DNA of 64,000 nucleotides from NCBI RefSeq assembly GCF_946479275.1, contig NZ_CAMLFE010000004.1, positions 186,001 through 250,000 of the forward strand. The letters are read 5' to 3'. The translations under genes and the position numbers were made by a program. Under the pieces are notes generated by a model, which did not search any database, had not been told where the DNA came from, and saw only the letters and a program-made list of their open reading frames with translations. This DNA comes from an uncultured Bartonella sp. GTDB taxonomy: Bacteria; Pseudomonadota; Alphaproteobacteria; Rhizobiales; Rhizobiaceae. Every line of letters begins with the position of its first letter. The first letter of the stretch is position 1. This document shows positions 47,498 to 56,128 of the stretch, in pieces.

Positions 47498-48169
47498 TCA
47501 GAGATAGGCACGCAGTTCGGCGCCAATGAATTTGATATATTCGCTAGCAAGCAGTCGTAATTCGCCCAATTGCCTAAGCAGACTTTGTTCGCTTGCCCCT
47601 TCGGTGATCGGATAGGCGATAAAGTTGATATCCGGCATCAACCGGTTCAGTTCACGCAAAGATCGTGGCATGTGATAGTCGTTGGTGACGACATAAACTT
47701 TTTGATAATGATTTTTTCTAATCCAGTCTGTTGCCTCTTCTGCATTGCCGATTGTATTGGTCGCCTCACGGCCAAGATCGACACAACATTCAAAAAGTTG
47801 AGGGTCACTATGGGTAACACGGATCAAAGCCTGCTTATTGGTCGACGGGTTGACACCGCTAATCAATAATCTTTTGCCCAATCCCTTGGCGAGCAGGCCG
47901 ACACCTGCTTCTACCCGCCGTTCGCCACCGGTTAATACAATAATTCCATCCGCTTCGCTTAACGGATCGGGTGGAACAAGGCGATATACTTTTTCGCTGA
48001 AATAGAAAAAACCGGCCCCAAACAGGATAATACAAACGAGTAAAAAGATACTGACCGGAGGAAGATGTTTGAAAAAACGCCTTTTCCAACGCAGAAATCT
48101 GATCTGGCGAAGCTTTTTTTGCTTCTGCTCGGGATCAGCCAATTGTGCATATAAGGTGTATTCGCTCAT
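47498..48169 (-). CDS. YdcF-family (DUF218) membrane protein
   Basis: A 223-residue protein with one N-terminal membrane helix (about 37-58) and a DUF218 domain: ADGIIVLTGGERRVEAGVGL, LLISGVNPSTNKQAL, TIGNAEEATDWIRKN and VVTNDYHMPRSLRELNR. Some members act in envelope metabolism, but function is not settled. It lies two bases after ftsX, as in other Rhizobiales, and is probably co-transcribed with ftsEX. Confidence 0.88.
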   Translation of the reverse strand: MSEYTLYAQLADPEQKQKKLRQIRFLRWKRRFFKHLPPVSIFLLVCIILFGAGFFYFSEKVYRLVPPDPLSEADGIIVLTGGERRVEAGVGLLAKGLGKRLLISGVNPSTNKQALIRVTHSDPQLFECCVDLGREATNTIGNAEEATDWIRKNHYQKVYVVTNDYHMPRSLRELNRLMPDINFIAYPITEGASEQSLLRQLGELRLLASEYIKFIGAELRAYL

Positions 48170-48171
48170 CG

Positions 48172-49146
48172 TTAGAACAGATCACTTTCCCTGCGGTCGA
48201 TGGATTTTAATTGGCTCAAAATTGTCAGGCGGCTCGTTATCATGGTTAAAAGTGCTACGAAACCTATCAATATGAAAATTTTGATATCACTTGCAAGGCC
48301 GAGACTGAAACGACCGAACAATGCAGAAGCCTGATCGCTTCCGGCGGTGCCGGCGGTAAAACGCGTCCACAACGAAAATGCTAGGAAAACGACAATGCCT
48401 GTTACACCGCCCAGAAGAGCGCCTTTGAAGCCGGTCTTGAAAAAATGAAAGTCGAACTGTCGCGCAATAAACCCCGATTCGGCGCCGATAAAGTGCAACA
48501 CTTCGACAATATGCTGATTGGCTGAAAGGGCGCTGCGCGTTGCAAATATGATTGTGAGTGTTAAAGCGGAAATGACCAGTGCCAATATGACGAGGCCGAT
48601 GATGATTGTTGCATGTGCCATCATGACAAGCCGGTTGATCGCGTTGCGGTGATCATCAAAACTGCCACCGGGCACTTGTGTCGCAATGGCATCGCTGATC
48701 ATACCGAAATCGGCGGTATTGGTATCATCAAGCGTCACAACAATAAGGCGCGGAATGGGAAGTTCTCTCAATTCCAGTCCTGTCCCGATCCACGGTTCGA
48801 GTAGCCGTTCGGTTTGAGCGCGGTCGATGATTTTCGCCGACTTCACCCCTTGAAACCCTTTCACAAGTTCGACAGCATAATTCAATGTTTTTTCGATATC
48901 GAGCCCGTCAGTCGGCCGAACCTGAATTGTTGCTTCGCGTGATATCTGGTTTTCCCAATTGTGCGCGGAATAAGCGATAAGATCGACACCGCCGATCGCA
49001 AGAGATGCAAGGAATGTCATGATCGCAATGACGACAACGAGCGCTTGGCCCGCAACGTCGGAAGCGGGCACGATCGAAGTTTGTGCAGGATTATTTTTCT
49101 TCGTCCAGAATCTTGTCGGACCTTGTGGTGAGGAAAGCTCAGTCAT
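48172..49146 (-). CDS. ftsX: Cell division protein FtsX
   Basis: Permease-like partner of FtsE, which in other bacteria regulates peptidoglycan hydrolases at the septum. The 324 residues have a cytoplasmic N terminus, a first membrane helix (about 38-60), a periplasmic domain (TIQVRPTDGLDIEKTLNYA) and three C-terminal helices with AEVLHFIGAES-like IVEVLHFIGAESGFIARQFD. The ATG at 49146 overlaps ftsE by 8 bp and has GGAAGG upstream; an ATG at 49167 would overlap more. Confidence 0.9.
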   Translation of the reverse strand: MTELSSPQGPTRFWTKKNNPAQTSIVPASDVAGQALVVVIAIMTFLASLAIGGVDLIAYSAHNWENQISREATIQVRPTDGLDIEKTLNYAVELVKGFQGVKSAKIIDRAQTERLLEPWIGTGLELRELPIPRLIVVTLDDTNTADFGMISDAIATQVPGGSFDDHRNAINRLVMMAHATIIIGLVILALVISALTLTIIFATRSALSANQHIVEVLHFIGAESGFIARQFDFHFFKTGFKGALLGGVTGIVVFLAFSLWTRFTAGTAGSDQASALFGRFSLGLASDIKIFILIGFVALLTMITSRLTILSQLKSIDRRESDLF

Positions 49147-49798
49147 AAAGTTCAAGCCTTCCATCATTCAGTACCATGCGACGCGCATCAACCTGTTCCA
49201 TCAAATTGACGTCGTGGGTTGCAATGATCACAGCAGTGCCCGAACGGTTAAGCTCGATAAAAAGCCGCAGCAATCTGCGCGCAAGAACAGGGTCGACATT
49301 GCCTGTCGGTTCATCGGCAAGCAATATTTCCGGCTGGTCAATCAATGCGCGAGCTATCGCAACACGTTGCTTTTCACCACCGGAAAGAACCGGCGGCAAT
49401 ACATCCATACGCTCACCTAACCCCACCCATTGAAGAAGCTCTTCTACCTCGGCCCGATAGGTTGCTTCCTCACGTCCTCTCACACGCAAAGGCAGTGAAA
49501 CATTTTCATAGGTTGTCATATGGTCAAGCAGACGGAAGTCCTGAAAAACAATGCCGATTCTTTGGCGTAGTTTCGGCATATCCTGACGTTTTAAAAGCGC
49601 GGTATCGTGACCGAATATATTGATCAGACCGCGAGTCGGCTTCAATGCCAGAAACATCAACCGCAGCAGAGTGGTTTTGCCGGCGCCTGACGGTCCGGTC
49701 AAAAACTGGAATGATCCGTGCGGAATATAAAAGCTTATATCACGGAGGACTTCCGGCCCCATGCCATAACGCAAGCCTACATTTTCGAAACGAATCAC
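49139..49798 (-). CDS. ftsE: Cell division ATP-binding protein FtsE
   Basis: ATPase of the FtsEX complex, 219 residues. Walker A is GPSGAGKTT, the signature LSGGEKQR, and Walker B ILLADEPTGN. VIRFENVGLRYG is the usual N terminus, so the GTG at 49798 was chosen over an in-frame start 33 codons earlier. A CtrA-box-like motif lies upstream at 49950-49964. Confidence 0.94.
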   Translation of the reverse strand: MIRFENVGLRYGMGPEVLRDISFYIPHGSFQFLTGPSGAGKTTLLRLMFLALKPTRGLINIFGHDTALLKRQDMPKLRQRIGIVFQDFRLLDHMTTYENVSLPLRVRGREEATYRAEVEELLQWVGLGERMDVLPPVLSGGEKQRVAIARALIDQPEILLADEPTGNVDPVLARRLLRLFIELNRSGTAVIIATHDVNLMEQVDARRMVLNDGRLELYD

Positions 49799-49949
49799 TA
49801 TAAAATTACCTGTTCTTCCCGCACGAATGTTAATCCGGCATGGCCTTGTCGGCCGCCATTTCCTTTTAAGACAACTTTTCCGATCATATAAAGGCACCTT
49901 GGAAACCTTGACCGGATAACCTTATTTTTCCTATCCTTAACGAATATGG

Positions 49950-49964
49950 TTAAGTCGCGGTTAA
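49950..49964. promoter_or_regulatory. CtrA-box-like motif between ftsE and hpt
   Basis: TTAA, seven bases (GTCGCGG), TTAA. It sits in the divergent intergenic region, about 150 bases before ftsE on one side and 80 before hpt on the other. Confidence 0.4.
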
Positions 49965-50043
49965 AATTTATTGTCGTCAAAAGCTTTCTTAGCGCGAATG
50001 TCTGTGTTAGGCCGCAACCATAAATTTTTATATGGATCATGAA

Positions 50044-50580
50044 ATGCCTGTTATTGATGGAAAGTCGATTGAAGTTCTTTTTTCTGAAGAGGATATTGCA
50101 AAACGCAACCGCGTCATAGCAAGCGAAATTGCAGCTAAGAGGCCGCAAAATCTGTTGGTGCTGCCGGTTTTGAAAGGCTCGTTTATTTTTGCCGCCGACC
50201 TTATAAGAGAACTTCATCGCGCCGGGGTGAGCTCGTCAGTCGAATTCATAACAATTTCAAGCTACGGTGCCGGTCAGGAAAGCGGCGAAATCAAACTTCT
50301 TCATGATTTTGATAGCGATATCACAGGGCGTGATATTCTTTTGATCGACGATATTCTGGAATCAGGAAAAACACTCAAATTTGTGCGCGATCTATTGAGA
50401 AATCGCGGCGCGGGGCGCATTTTCATTGCTGCCCTTCTTGATAAGGCAATGCGTCGCAAAGCCGATATAGAGGCTGATTTTGTAGGCTTTTCCTGTCCGG
50501 ATCAGTTCGTTGTCGGTTATGGAATGGATGCGGGGCACGCGTTCCGGCAATTGCCTTTTGTGGGTGTGATTGAAAAGTAA
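50044..50580 (+). CDS. hpt: Hypoxanthine phosphoribosyltransferase
   Basis: Purine salvage enzyme converting hypoxanthine (and often guanine) to its nucleotide with PRPP. About 178 residues: PVLKGSFIFAADLIREL, SYGAGQESGEIK and the PRPP loop ILLIDDILESGKTL, then PDQFVVGYGMD. The start is uncertain. The ATG at 50044 gives the family-like MPVIDGKSIEVLF, and an ATG four codons earlier (50032) is in frame. It is divergent from ftsEX, as in other Rhizobiales. Confidence 0.93.
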   Translation: MPVIDGKSIEVLFSEEDIAKRNRVIASEIAAKRPQNLLVLPVLKGSFIFAADLIRELHRAGVSSSVEFITISSYGAGQESGEIKLLHDFDSDITGRDILLIDDILESGKTLKFVRDLLRNRGAGRIFIAALLDKAMRRKADIEADFVGFSCPDQFVVGYGMDAGHAFRQLPFVGVIEK

Positions 50581-51021
50581 ACGGCCAAAAATAATTTTTT
50601 AATTTTATATAATAAAATAAATTCTAGAAATCATTTTCGTATTTTTTTATTTATAAAAATTCCGATTTATTGATAGAGAAAAATTTATAATTAATTTTAT
50701 ATAAAATAATATTTTTAATATTCATTCAAATATAAAAAAACAATTTCCAGTTTGTTGATTTTAAAATATATTCAAATGAAACGACGAAATCGGTATTACG
50801 AACAGTACGAAGGTTTACTTCTTAATGTTTGTTAAAAGAATGCCGAGTGGGGAAAATTCATTGCGGACAAATGTCGGTAAAATCGAATACAAAGACAGTC
50901 ATTCTAAATGAATTGTTCCCCCTTTGAATAAACAGCAATCCAAGTGTAGTATGCCTATAAAACTCCTAAAATATCAGGATTTAAACATATTAATTTCATG
51001 GTCTTTACAAATATCCTTGTC
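50581..51021. other. Very AT-rich spacer after hpt
   Basis: About 440 bases, dominated by A/T runs up to 50760. No supported gene, RNA or strong terminator. Convergent genes flank it. Confidence 0.5.
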
Positions 51022-52398
51022 TTATTGATCAGGGAAGTTCTCGAGGGTTTTGGGAGCAAAAAGCTCGAATGAAAAACCGTCCGGATTATAATTTAAATCG
51101 GCATGTCCGTTAAATCGTGCAGGTAAAAGACGTTTAATCAGTTTGCTACCAAAACTGAGTTTTGTGGGCTCGTGAACTATCGGCCCCCCTTTTTCGCGCC
51201 ACGAAAAATGGAATTCGTTTTTTTCGATTGTCCAACTGATTTCCACGACGCCATTTTTTGTAGAAAGCGCGCCATATTTGACGGCATTGGTGCTCAATTC
51301 ATGCAACGCCAAAGCCATGGATAGGGCAGTTTGTGGCGATAAGGAAACCGACGGGCCGGAGACGATAAATCTTTTTCCGGTTTTGTCATGGATATCAAGG
51401 CTGCTTTCGACAATCTGTTGGAGATCAGCGCTGTTAGCTGCCCCTTGCGTTAAAATATCCTGCGCATGGGCAAGTGCATCAAGACGCACAGAAAAGTTTT
51501 GTAAAGCCTTGGTTACCGAGGTTTCTTCAGTCAGTGTCTGATTGGCTATACTTTGGACAATGGCCAGAATGTTTTTAACACGGTGGGCAAGCTCACCGGA
51601 AAGAATGGCCTGCTTTTCCTGTGCTTCGCGTCTCTCGGTGACGTCTTGCAAAACGCCTAAGATCCGGTGCTTCATCGAATTGCCGACATCTTTCGGCGCG
51701 GCTTCGGCCCAATAACCGATCCAGCGTAACTGTTTGGTATCAGCCCGTTTGATCTGGAACTCAAGATGCGTAATCAGGCTTTCGTCCTGCCGTGTTTGCA
51801 ACATCTGTTTTGCAATATCGCGCGGATTGTCAATGATCACCGAATAAAAATCGTTTAACGGAAGTTCGGGGCTTTCTTTAAAGCCCAATAATTTCAGGAA
51901 TTGCGGTGTTGCCTCGATCATGCTGCGATCACGATCAATTTCGAAAGCCCCAATGCCTGCTGCCTGCTGGGCGAGCCGCAGCCGCTCTTCACTTAATTGC
52001 AATGATTCAGAATGACGTTGTTCATCAGTCCGGTCACGGACAATTTTTAAAAATCCTTGCTGTTCACCATCGTCACTATAAAGTGCCTGAAGGTCGCCCG
52101 ACGCCCAGAATGTGCTCCCGTCTTTCCTCTGGTGGAATCGTTCAACAGCATCAATACGATGAAGGCTGGCCATTTGCTGACGTGTTTCGGGAAGTTTGTT
52201 CATCCGGTCTTCTTCGGTGAAAAGAATATCAAGAGGCTGACCAATAGCCTCTTCGGGTTTCCAGCCGAAAAGTTTTTCTGCACCTGGACTCCAACTCACA
52301 ATGAGCCCGTTCATATCTGCCGTTAATATTGCATAGTCCAAGGCATTATCGAGAATAAGCTGGTTACGCCAACCCTGTTTTTCAACACGCTTCATCAT
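51022..52398 (-). CDS. PAS-PAS-HWE sensor histidine kinase
   Basis: A 458-residue cytoplasmic kinase without membrane helices. PAS 1 spans about 14-125 (NALDYAILTADMNGLIVSWS, FGWKPEEAIG, WASGDLQALY); PAS 2 about 135-258. The HWE-type dimerisation box has the phospho-His in ELAHRVKNILAIVQSIANQ, and the catalytic region has LHELSTNAVKYGALS and the FSWREKGGP W-x-E hallmark. HWE kinases often act in light or general stress signalling; the input is unknown. No response regulator gene is nearby, so it is an orphan. Confidence 0.92.
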   Translation of the reverse strand: MMKRVEKQGWRNQLILDNALDYAILTADMNGLIVSWSPGAEKLFGWKPEEAIGQPLDILFTEEDRMNKLPETRQQMASLHRIDAVERFHQRKDGSTFWASGDLQALYSDDGEQQGFLKIVRDRTDEQRHSESLQLSEERLRLAQQAAGIGAFEIDRDRSMIEATPQFLKLLGFKESPELPLNDFYSVIIDNPRDIAKQMLQTRQDESLITHLEFQIKRADTKQLRWIGYWAEAAPKDVGNSMKHRILGVLQDVTERREAQEKQAILSGELAHRVKNILAIVQSIANQTLTEETSVTKALQNFSVRLDALAHAQDILTQGAANSADLQQIVESSLDIHDKTGKRFIVSGPSVSLSPQTALSMALALHELSTNAVKYGALSTKNGVVEISWTIEKNEFHFSWREKGGPIVHEPTKLSFGSKLIKRLLPARFNGHADLNYNPDGFSFELFAPKTLENFPDQ

Positions 52399-53448
52399 GG
52401 TTATCCAGACTCCGTTTTAATAACCTATGAATACTGTCATGTACAAACAGGCGTTTAACGTCATCCCGCTGTTCCCGTCTATTTTTATACCATAGTTTCA
52501 AAGCTTTGTTAACTCTCTAACCGAGAAGTTTCTTATAAAAAATGAATAAAAAATAGAGAATTCTACGTAAATAAATTTTATTATTTCACTCAAAAATTAG
52601 ATGAACGCCGGCTTATTTTATGAAAAAATGATTTATAAATCTAAAAATTTTTTTTCTAATAATATTCTATAAATAATATAAATTTTTAAAAAAAATATTA
52701 TAATATAAACAAAATTTCTATTATAATGCGTAATAAAATTAAATATATTTTTATATAAAAATTCAATAATTCATATTGATGCATACGGAATTTCGGAAAG
52801 TTGAACAATATTATCAATTTTTTTTGATTTTAAAAACTCAAATCGAGTATTACATATCATAAATATTAATTTTTATTTTGACTAGAAAAGTATTCCAGAG
52901 TTTATATTAGAATCAACAGATAGAGTCGGACCGGTTTTAGATATTTGCTTTTGATGATTTGTTCTAAAGAAAAGATAGATTTTCTTTGTGTTATTATCCA
53001 GTTTGTCGGCGAACTGTTGCATCGTCTGGGGGCAATTCCGGAAAAATTTCAAGCTTTGTTTTTAAACATATTTTTTGACTTACGCCGACTTTCGGGCGGC
53101 AAACTTGTTAATTACCATATTGGCTTTGCTAAAGTTTCAGATGTTTTACTCGAACACCAGTTTCAAGCGAAAATTTAATATAAAAACAACTCTAACCCAA
53201 GTAAATATCGGGAATTTTCAGTTCAAAATCGGCTCTAGAAAAGATTATTTTTATGAACGTTTTCGCGTTGTTGAAATAATGCTATTTTATTTGACACAAA
53301 AACTTGGTCATGTTTCTCTCAGGGTTGATAAAAACAACGAAAAAAGAATTCGGGTTAATCTGATTTGCCGACGAAATAGCTATAGAATGATAGCATAGCT
53401 TTGAAATACCGACTTTGAAAACAGACTTTTAGAGTGAGGGAAATAATT
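52399..53448. other. Long AT-rich gene-free stretch
   Basis: About 1 kb; 52540-52900 is especially A/T-rich. Open frames at 52945-53178 and 53075-53398 are short, overlap each other and resemble no known family, so they are not called. A nested inverted repeat (AGCTAT / ATAGCT, 53378-53400) lies about 50 bases before the phosphotransacetylase start. Confidence 0.5.
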
Positions 53449-54393
53449 ATGGTGTCAAAAAAACGTGGACGTTATGATTCCTATCTTGAACAGGCACGTA
53501 ATCTTCCTCCGATCAAAACGGGTGTTGTTCACCCCTGTTCAAAAGAAGCCATGCTCGCCGCTATTGAAGCCTGGCAAGAAAAATTTCTGGAGCCGGTTCT
53601 GATAGGGCCTGAGCAAAAAATACGCAATGCGGCCAAAGCTGCAGGTGTCAAAATTGACGGTCTGGAACTGGTGCCAACCGAGCATAGCCACGCTGCCGCG
53701 CAAAAAGCCGTGGAAATGGCAGCCAGTGGTAAAGTTCAGGCACTGATGAAAGGGTCACTTCATACAGACGAATTGTTGAGTGCGGTGGTCAATGCCCAAT
53801 CGGGGTTGAGAACAGAGCGGCGCATCAGTCATGTTTATGCGATGGATATACCGGCCTATTCCAAGCCGCTTCTTATCACCGATGCGGCAATCAATATCCG
53901 GCCTGATCTTGATGATAAACGTGACATTGTCCAGAATGCGGTTGATCTTATGCGCATTCTGGGGCTCGAAAAACCACTCGTTGCGGTTCTTGCGGCAGTA
54001 GAAACAGTCAATTCGAAAATGCCCGCGACGCTTGATGCAGCAGCCTTGACCGTTATGTCGATGCGTGGGCAAATTACCGGTGCAATTGTGGATGGGCCGT
54101 TGGCGTTCGATAATGCGATCAATTTGAAGGCGGCAGAAATCAAAGGCATTGTTTCACCGGTAGCCGGAAAAGCCGATATCCTTTTGGTGCCGGATCTCGA
54201 GGCTGGCAATATGCTCGCCAAACAATTGATGTATTTTGCCGATGCCGGTGCTGCCGGACTGGTTCTCGGAGCACGTGTCCCGATCATCCTCACCAGTCGA
54301 TCGGACAAGGTGGAAGTGCGTCTTGCTTCTGCAGCGCTTGCAAAAATAATGGTCGAGCGGCGTTTCAAACTGGAGCACGCACATCATGAATAA
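53449..54393 (+). CDS. Phosphate acetyl/butyryltransferase (short Pta/Ptb type)
   Basis: Interconverts acetyl-CoA (or another short acyl-CoA) and acyl phosphate. The 314-residue protein is the PTA_PTB domain alone, unlike the 700-residue E. coli Pta: VLIGPEQKIRNAAKAAG, ALMKGSLHTDELLSAVV, SHVYAMDIP, MRGQITGAIVDGPLAFDNAI and DILLVPDLEAGNMLAKQL. Coupling with acetate kinase favours acetyl phosphate. The ATG at 53449 follows GAGGGA; a GTG five codons earlier is possible. It overlaps ackA by 8 bp. Confidence 0.92.
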   Translation: MVSKKRGRYDSYLEQARNLPPIKTGVVHPCSKEAMLAAIEAWQEKFLEPVLIGPEQKIRNAAKAAGVKIDGLELVPTEHSHAAAQKAVEMAASGKVQALMKGSLHTDELLSAVVNAQSGLRTERRISHVYAMDIPAYSKPLLITDAAINIRPDLDDKRDIVQNAVDLMRILGLEKPLVAVLAAVETVNSKMPATLDAAALTVMSMRGQITGAIVDGPLAFDNAINLKAAEIKGIVSPVAGKADILLVPDLEAGNMLAKQLMYFADAGAAGLVLGARVPIILTSRSDKVEVRLASAALAKIMVERRFKLEHAHHE

Positions 54394-55576
54394 CCGGATT
54401 GTAACATTCAATTCCGGCTCTTCGTCATTAAAGATCGGACTTTATGAAAACAATGGTGGACATGCAGAACGTCTGGGCAAAGGATCAATTGATCTCAGGC
54501 GTAATTGTTTTTCGTTCCGTATTGAAAAAACCGGTGACCAGATAGCAGCTGCACCGCTGCCTGAAAAAGCCGGTGACAAAGAAATGCTTGAGCAGGTTTT
54601 CGGCTGGCTTACTCAAAGAATGGAAATTGGAGATATCAAAGCAGTTGGCCACAGGATCGTTCATGGTGCCGATATCTTCAGGAGTGCCTGCGTCGTCAAT
54701 GATAAAACACTGGATTATATGGAGTCGCTTATTCCGCTTGCTCCGCTGCATCAGCCGGCCAATCTCAGATTGATTTATCTCGTTAAAAAACTTTATCCTT
54801 CGCTCATGCAGACGGCCTCTTTCGATACGGCTTTTCATCAAGGCCAAAGCGACAGGGTAAGGCGCTTCGCTATCCCTCGGATTTTGCATAATCGCGGTAT
54901 CAAAAAATATGGTTTTCACGGCCTTTCTTATCAGTATATTGCAGGACAGCTTCCGAAATTGCCAAAAGATGTCAGAACGCAAAATGTCGTTGTTGCCCAC
55001 CTTGGAAGTGGTGCCAGTCTCTGTGCGTTAAAAAATCATCAAAGTGCAGAAACGACAATGAGTTTTACGACACTTGATGGCGTGCCAATGGCAACGCGTT
55101 GCGGGGCATTAGATGCAGGCGTGCTCATACATCTATTGCGTAACAAGCGCCATAGTGTCAGCGACATGGAATATATGCTTTATCATTCCAGCGGCTTGCT
55201 TGGCATGTCCGGTATCAGTGCCGATTGCAGAGATCTGGTAAGTTCTGAGTTGAAGCAGGCAAAACAGGCACTTGATGTTTTCAACTTGCGCATTGCTCAG
55301 GAAATTGCACGCTTGGCTGTCACGTTGCAAGGTCTCGACACCATCATTTTTACTGCCGGAATCGGCGAACACCAGCCGGAAGTTCGCGAGGCTGTATTGG
55401 AGCAGTTGCGGTGGATGGGAATCGAAATCGATTATAAAGCCAATAATGCCAATCAATTCCGGTTGACGACACTCAATAGTCCGATTGCAGCATTTGTTAT
55501 TCCGACAGATGAAGAACAACGCATTGCCGATGATGCTGCCCGCCTGATTGATGAAAACGAAAAAACGCCGAACTGA
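54386..55576 (+). CDS. ackA: Acetate kinase
   Basis: Transfers phosphate between acetyl phosphate and ADP, making ATP and acetate, or the reverse. The 396 residues show the acetokinase signatures IVTFNSGSSSLKIGLY and FDTAFHQ, then KYGFHGLSYQYIAGQL and VVAHLGSGASLCA. TIIFTAGIGEHQPEVREAV is near the end. Its ATG lies within the end of the phosphotransacetylase gene (8-bp overlap), so the two are made together. Confidence 0.96.
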   Translation: MNNRIVTFNSGSSSLKIGLYENNGGHAERLGKGSIDLRRNCFSFRIEKTGDQIAAAPLPEKAGDKEMLEQVFGWLTQRMEIGDIKAVGHRIVHGADIFRSACVVNDKTLDYMESLIPLAPLHQPANLRLIYLVKKLYPSLMQTASFDTAFHQGQSDRVRRFAIPRILHNRGIKKYGFHGLSYQYIAGQLPKLPKDVRTQNVVVAHLGSGASLCALKNHQSAETTMSFTTLDGVPMATRCGALDAGVLIHLLRNKRHSVSDMEYMLYHSSGLLGMSGISADCRDLVSSELKQAKQALDVFNLRIAQEIARLAVTLQGLDTIIFTAGIGEHQPEVREAVLEQLRWMGIEIDYKANNANQFRLTTLNSPIAAFVIPTDEEQRIADDAARLIDENEKTPN

Positions 55577-56092
55577 TTTTTTCCTCTCGGCTTGAATATG
55601 TAACCAGAACAAAGGGCGGTCGGATTTACCGGAGAAAAACCGTCTCATCCGGTTAGTGCCCGCCTTTAGCTGGAATATATTTTAAAAATAAAAATCAAAA
55701 AGACTGTCCAACAGTGTAAGAGCTGAAAGTATCGGTTTTGGAGTAGGTTTTCTCTACTTCGCAGTCTGTTATTAGGAGCGCAGTTAACCCGCTCAACGGT
55801 TTTGAAGAAAAGTCGGATTATTCAAAAGAGTTTCAGAAGTTTATTTTTTAAATCTGTCAGCAAAATTTAATGGTGATTTTTATTGTCAGCTGTGTTCCCG
55901 TCACGTGTAAAAAAAATGAACTGCCGAATTCCGGATCAAGGGCTTGAAAAGCTATTTTAAAATTGATTATCACCTTTGTTCTTTCAAGAATCGTTGTCGT
56001 AAATGACGGGAAATGAGTTATCCCTTATTTAAAATGGTGATGAAAATACTTGGGCGTTGATGTTAATTGAAGACAAATCGCCAGACGGGTGT
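55577..56092. other. Spacer between ackA and acs (convergent)
   Basis: About 500 bases with no supported gene. A bulged GC-rich structure is possible at about 55612-55668 (AAAGGGCGG / CCCGCCTTT, imperfect), which could end ackA transcription. Confidence 0.45.
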
Positions 56093-56126
56093 GCTATCAC
56101 CGGATTATTCCGGTGATAGCGTTTTT
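56093..56126 (+). terminator. Strong hairpin facing acs, T run on plus strand
   Basis: Perfect 11-bp stem (GCTATCACCGG / CCGGTGATAGC), 6-nt loop, then GTTTTTA on the plus strand. It would stop plus-strand transcription from the ackA side three bases before the acs stop codon; it could also protect the acs 3' end. Confidence 0.75.
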
Positions 56127-56128
56127 AT

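Noticed and set aside
52945-53398. Two overlapping short frames before the phosphotransacetylase gene
   Set aside because: They overlap in different frames, have no recognised domain and sit in AT-rich DNA.
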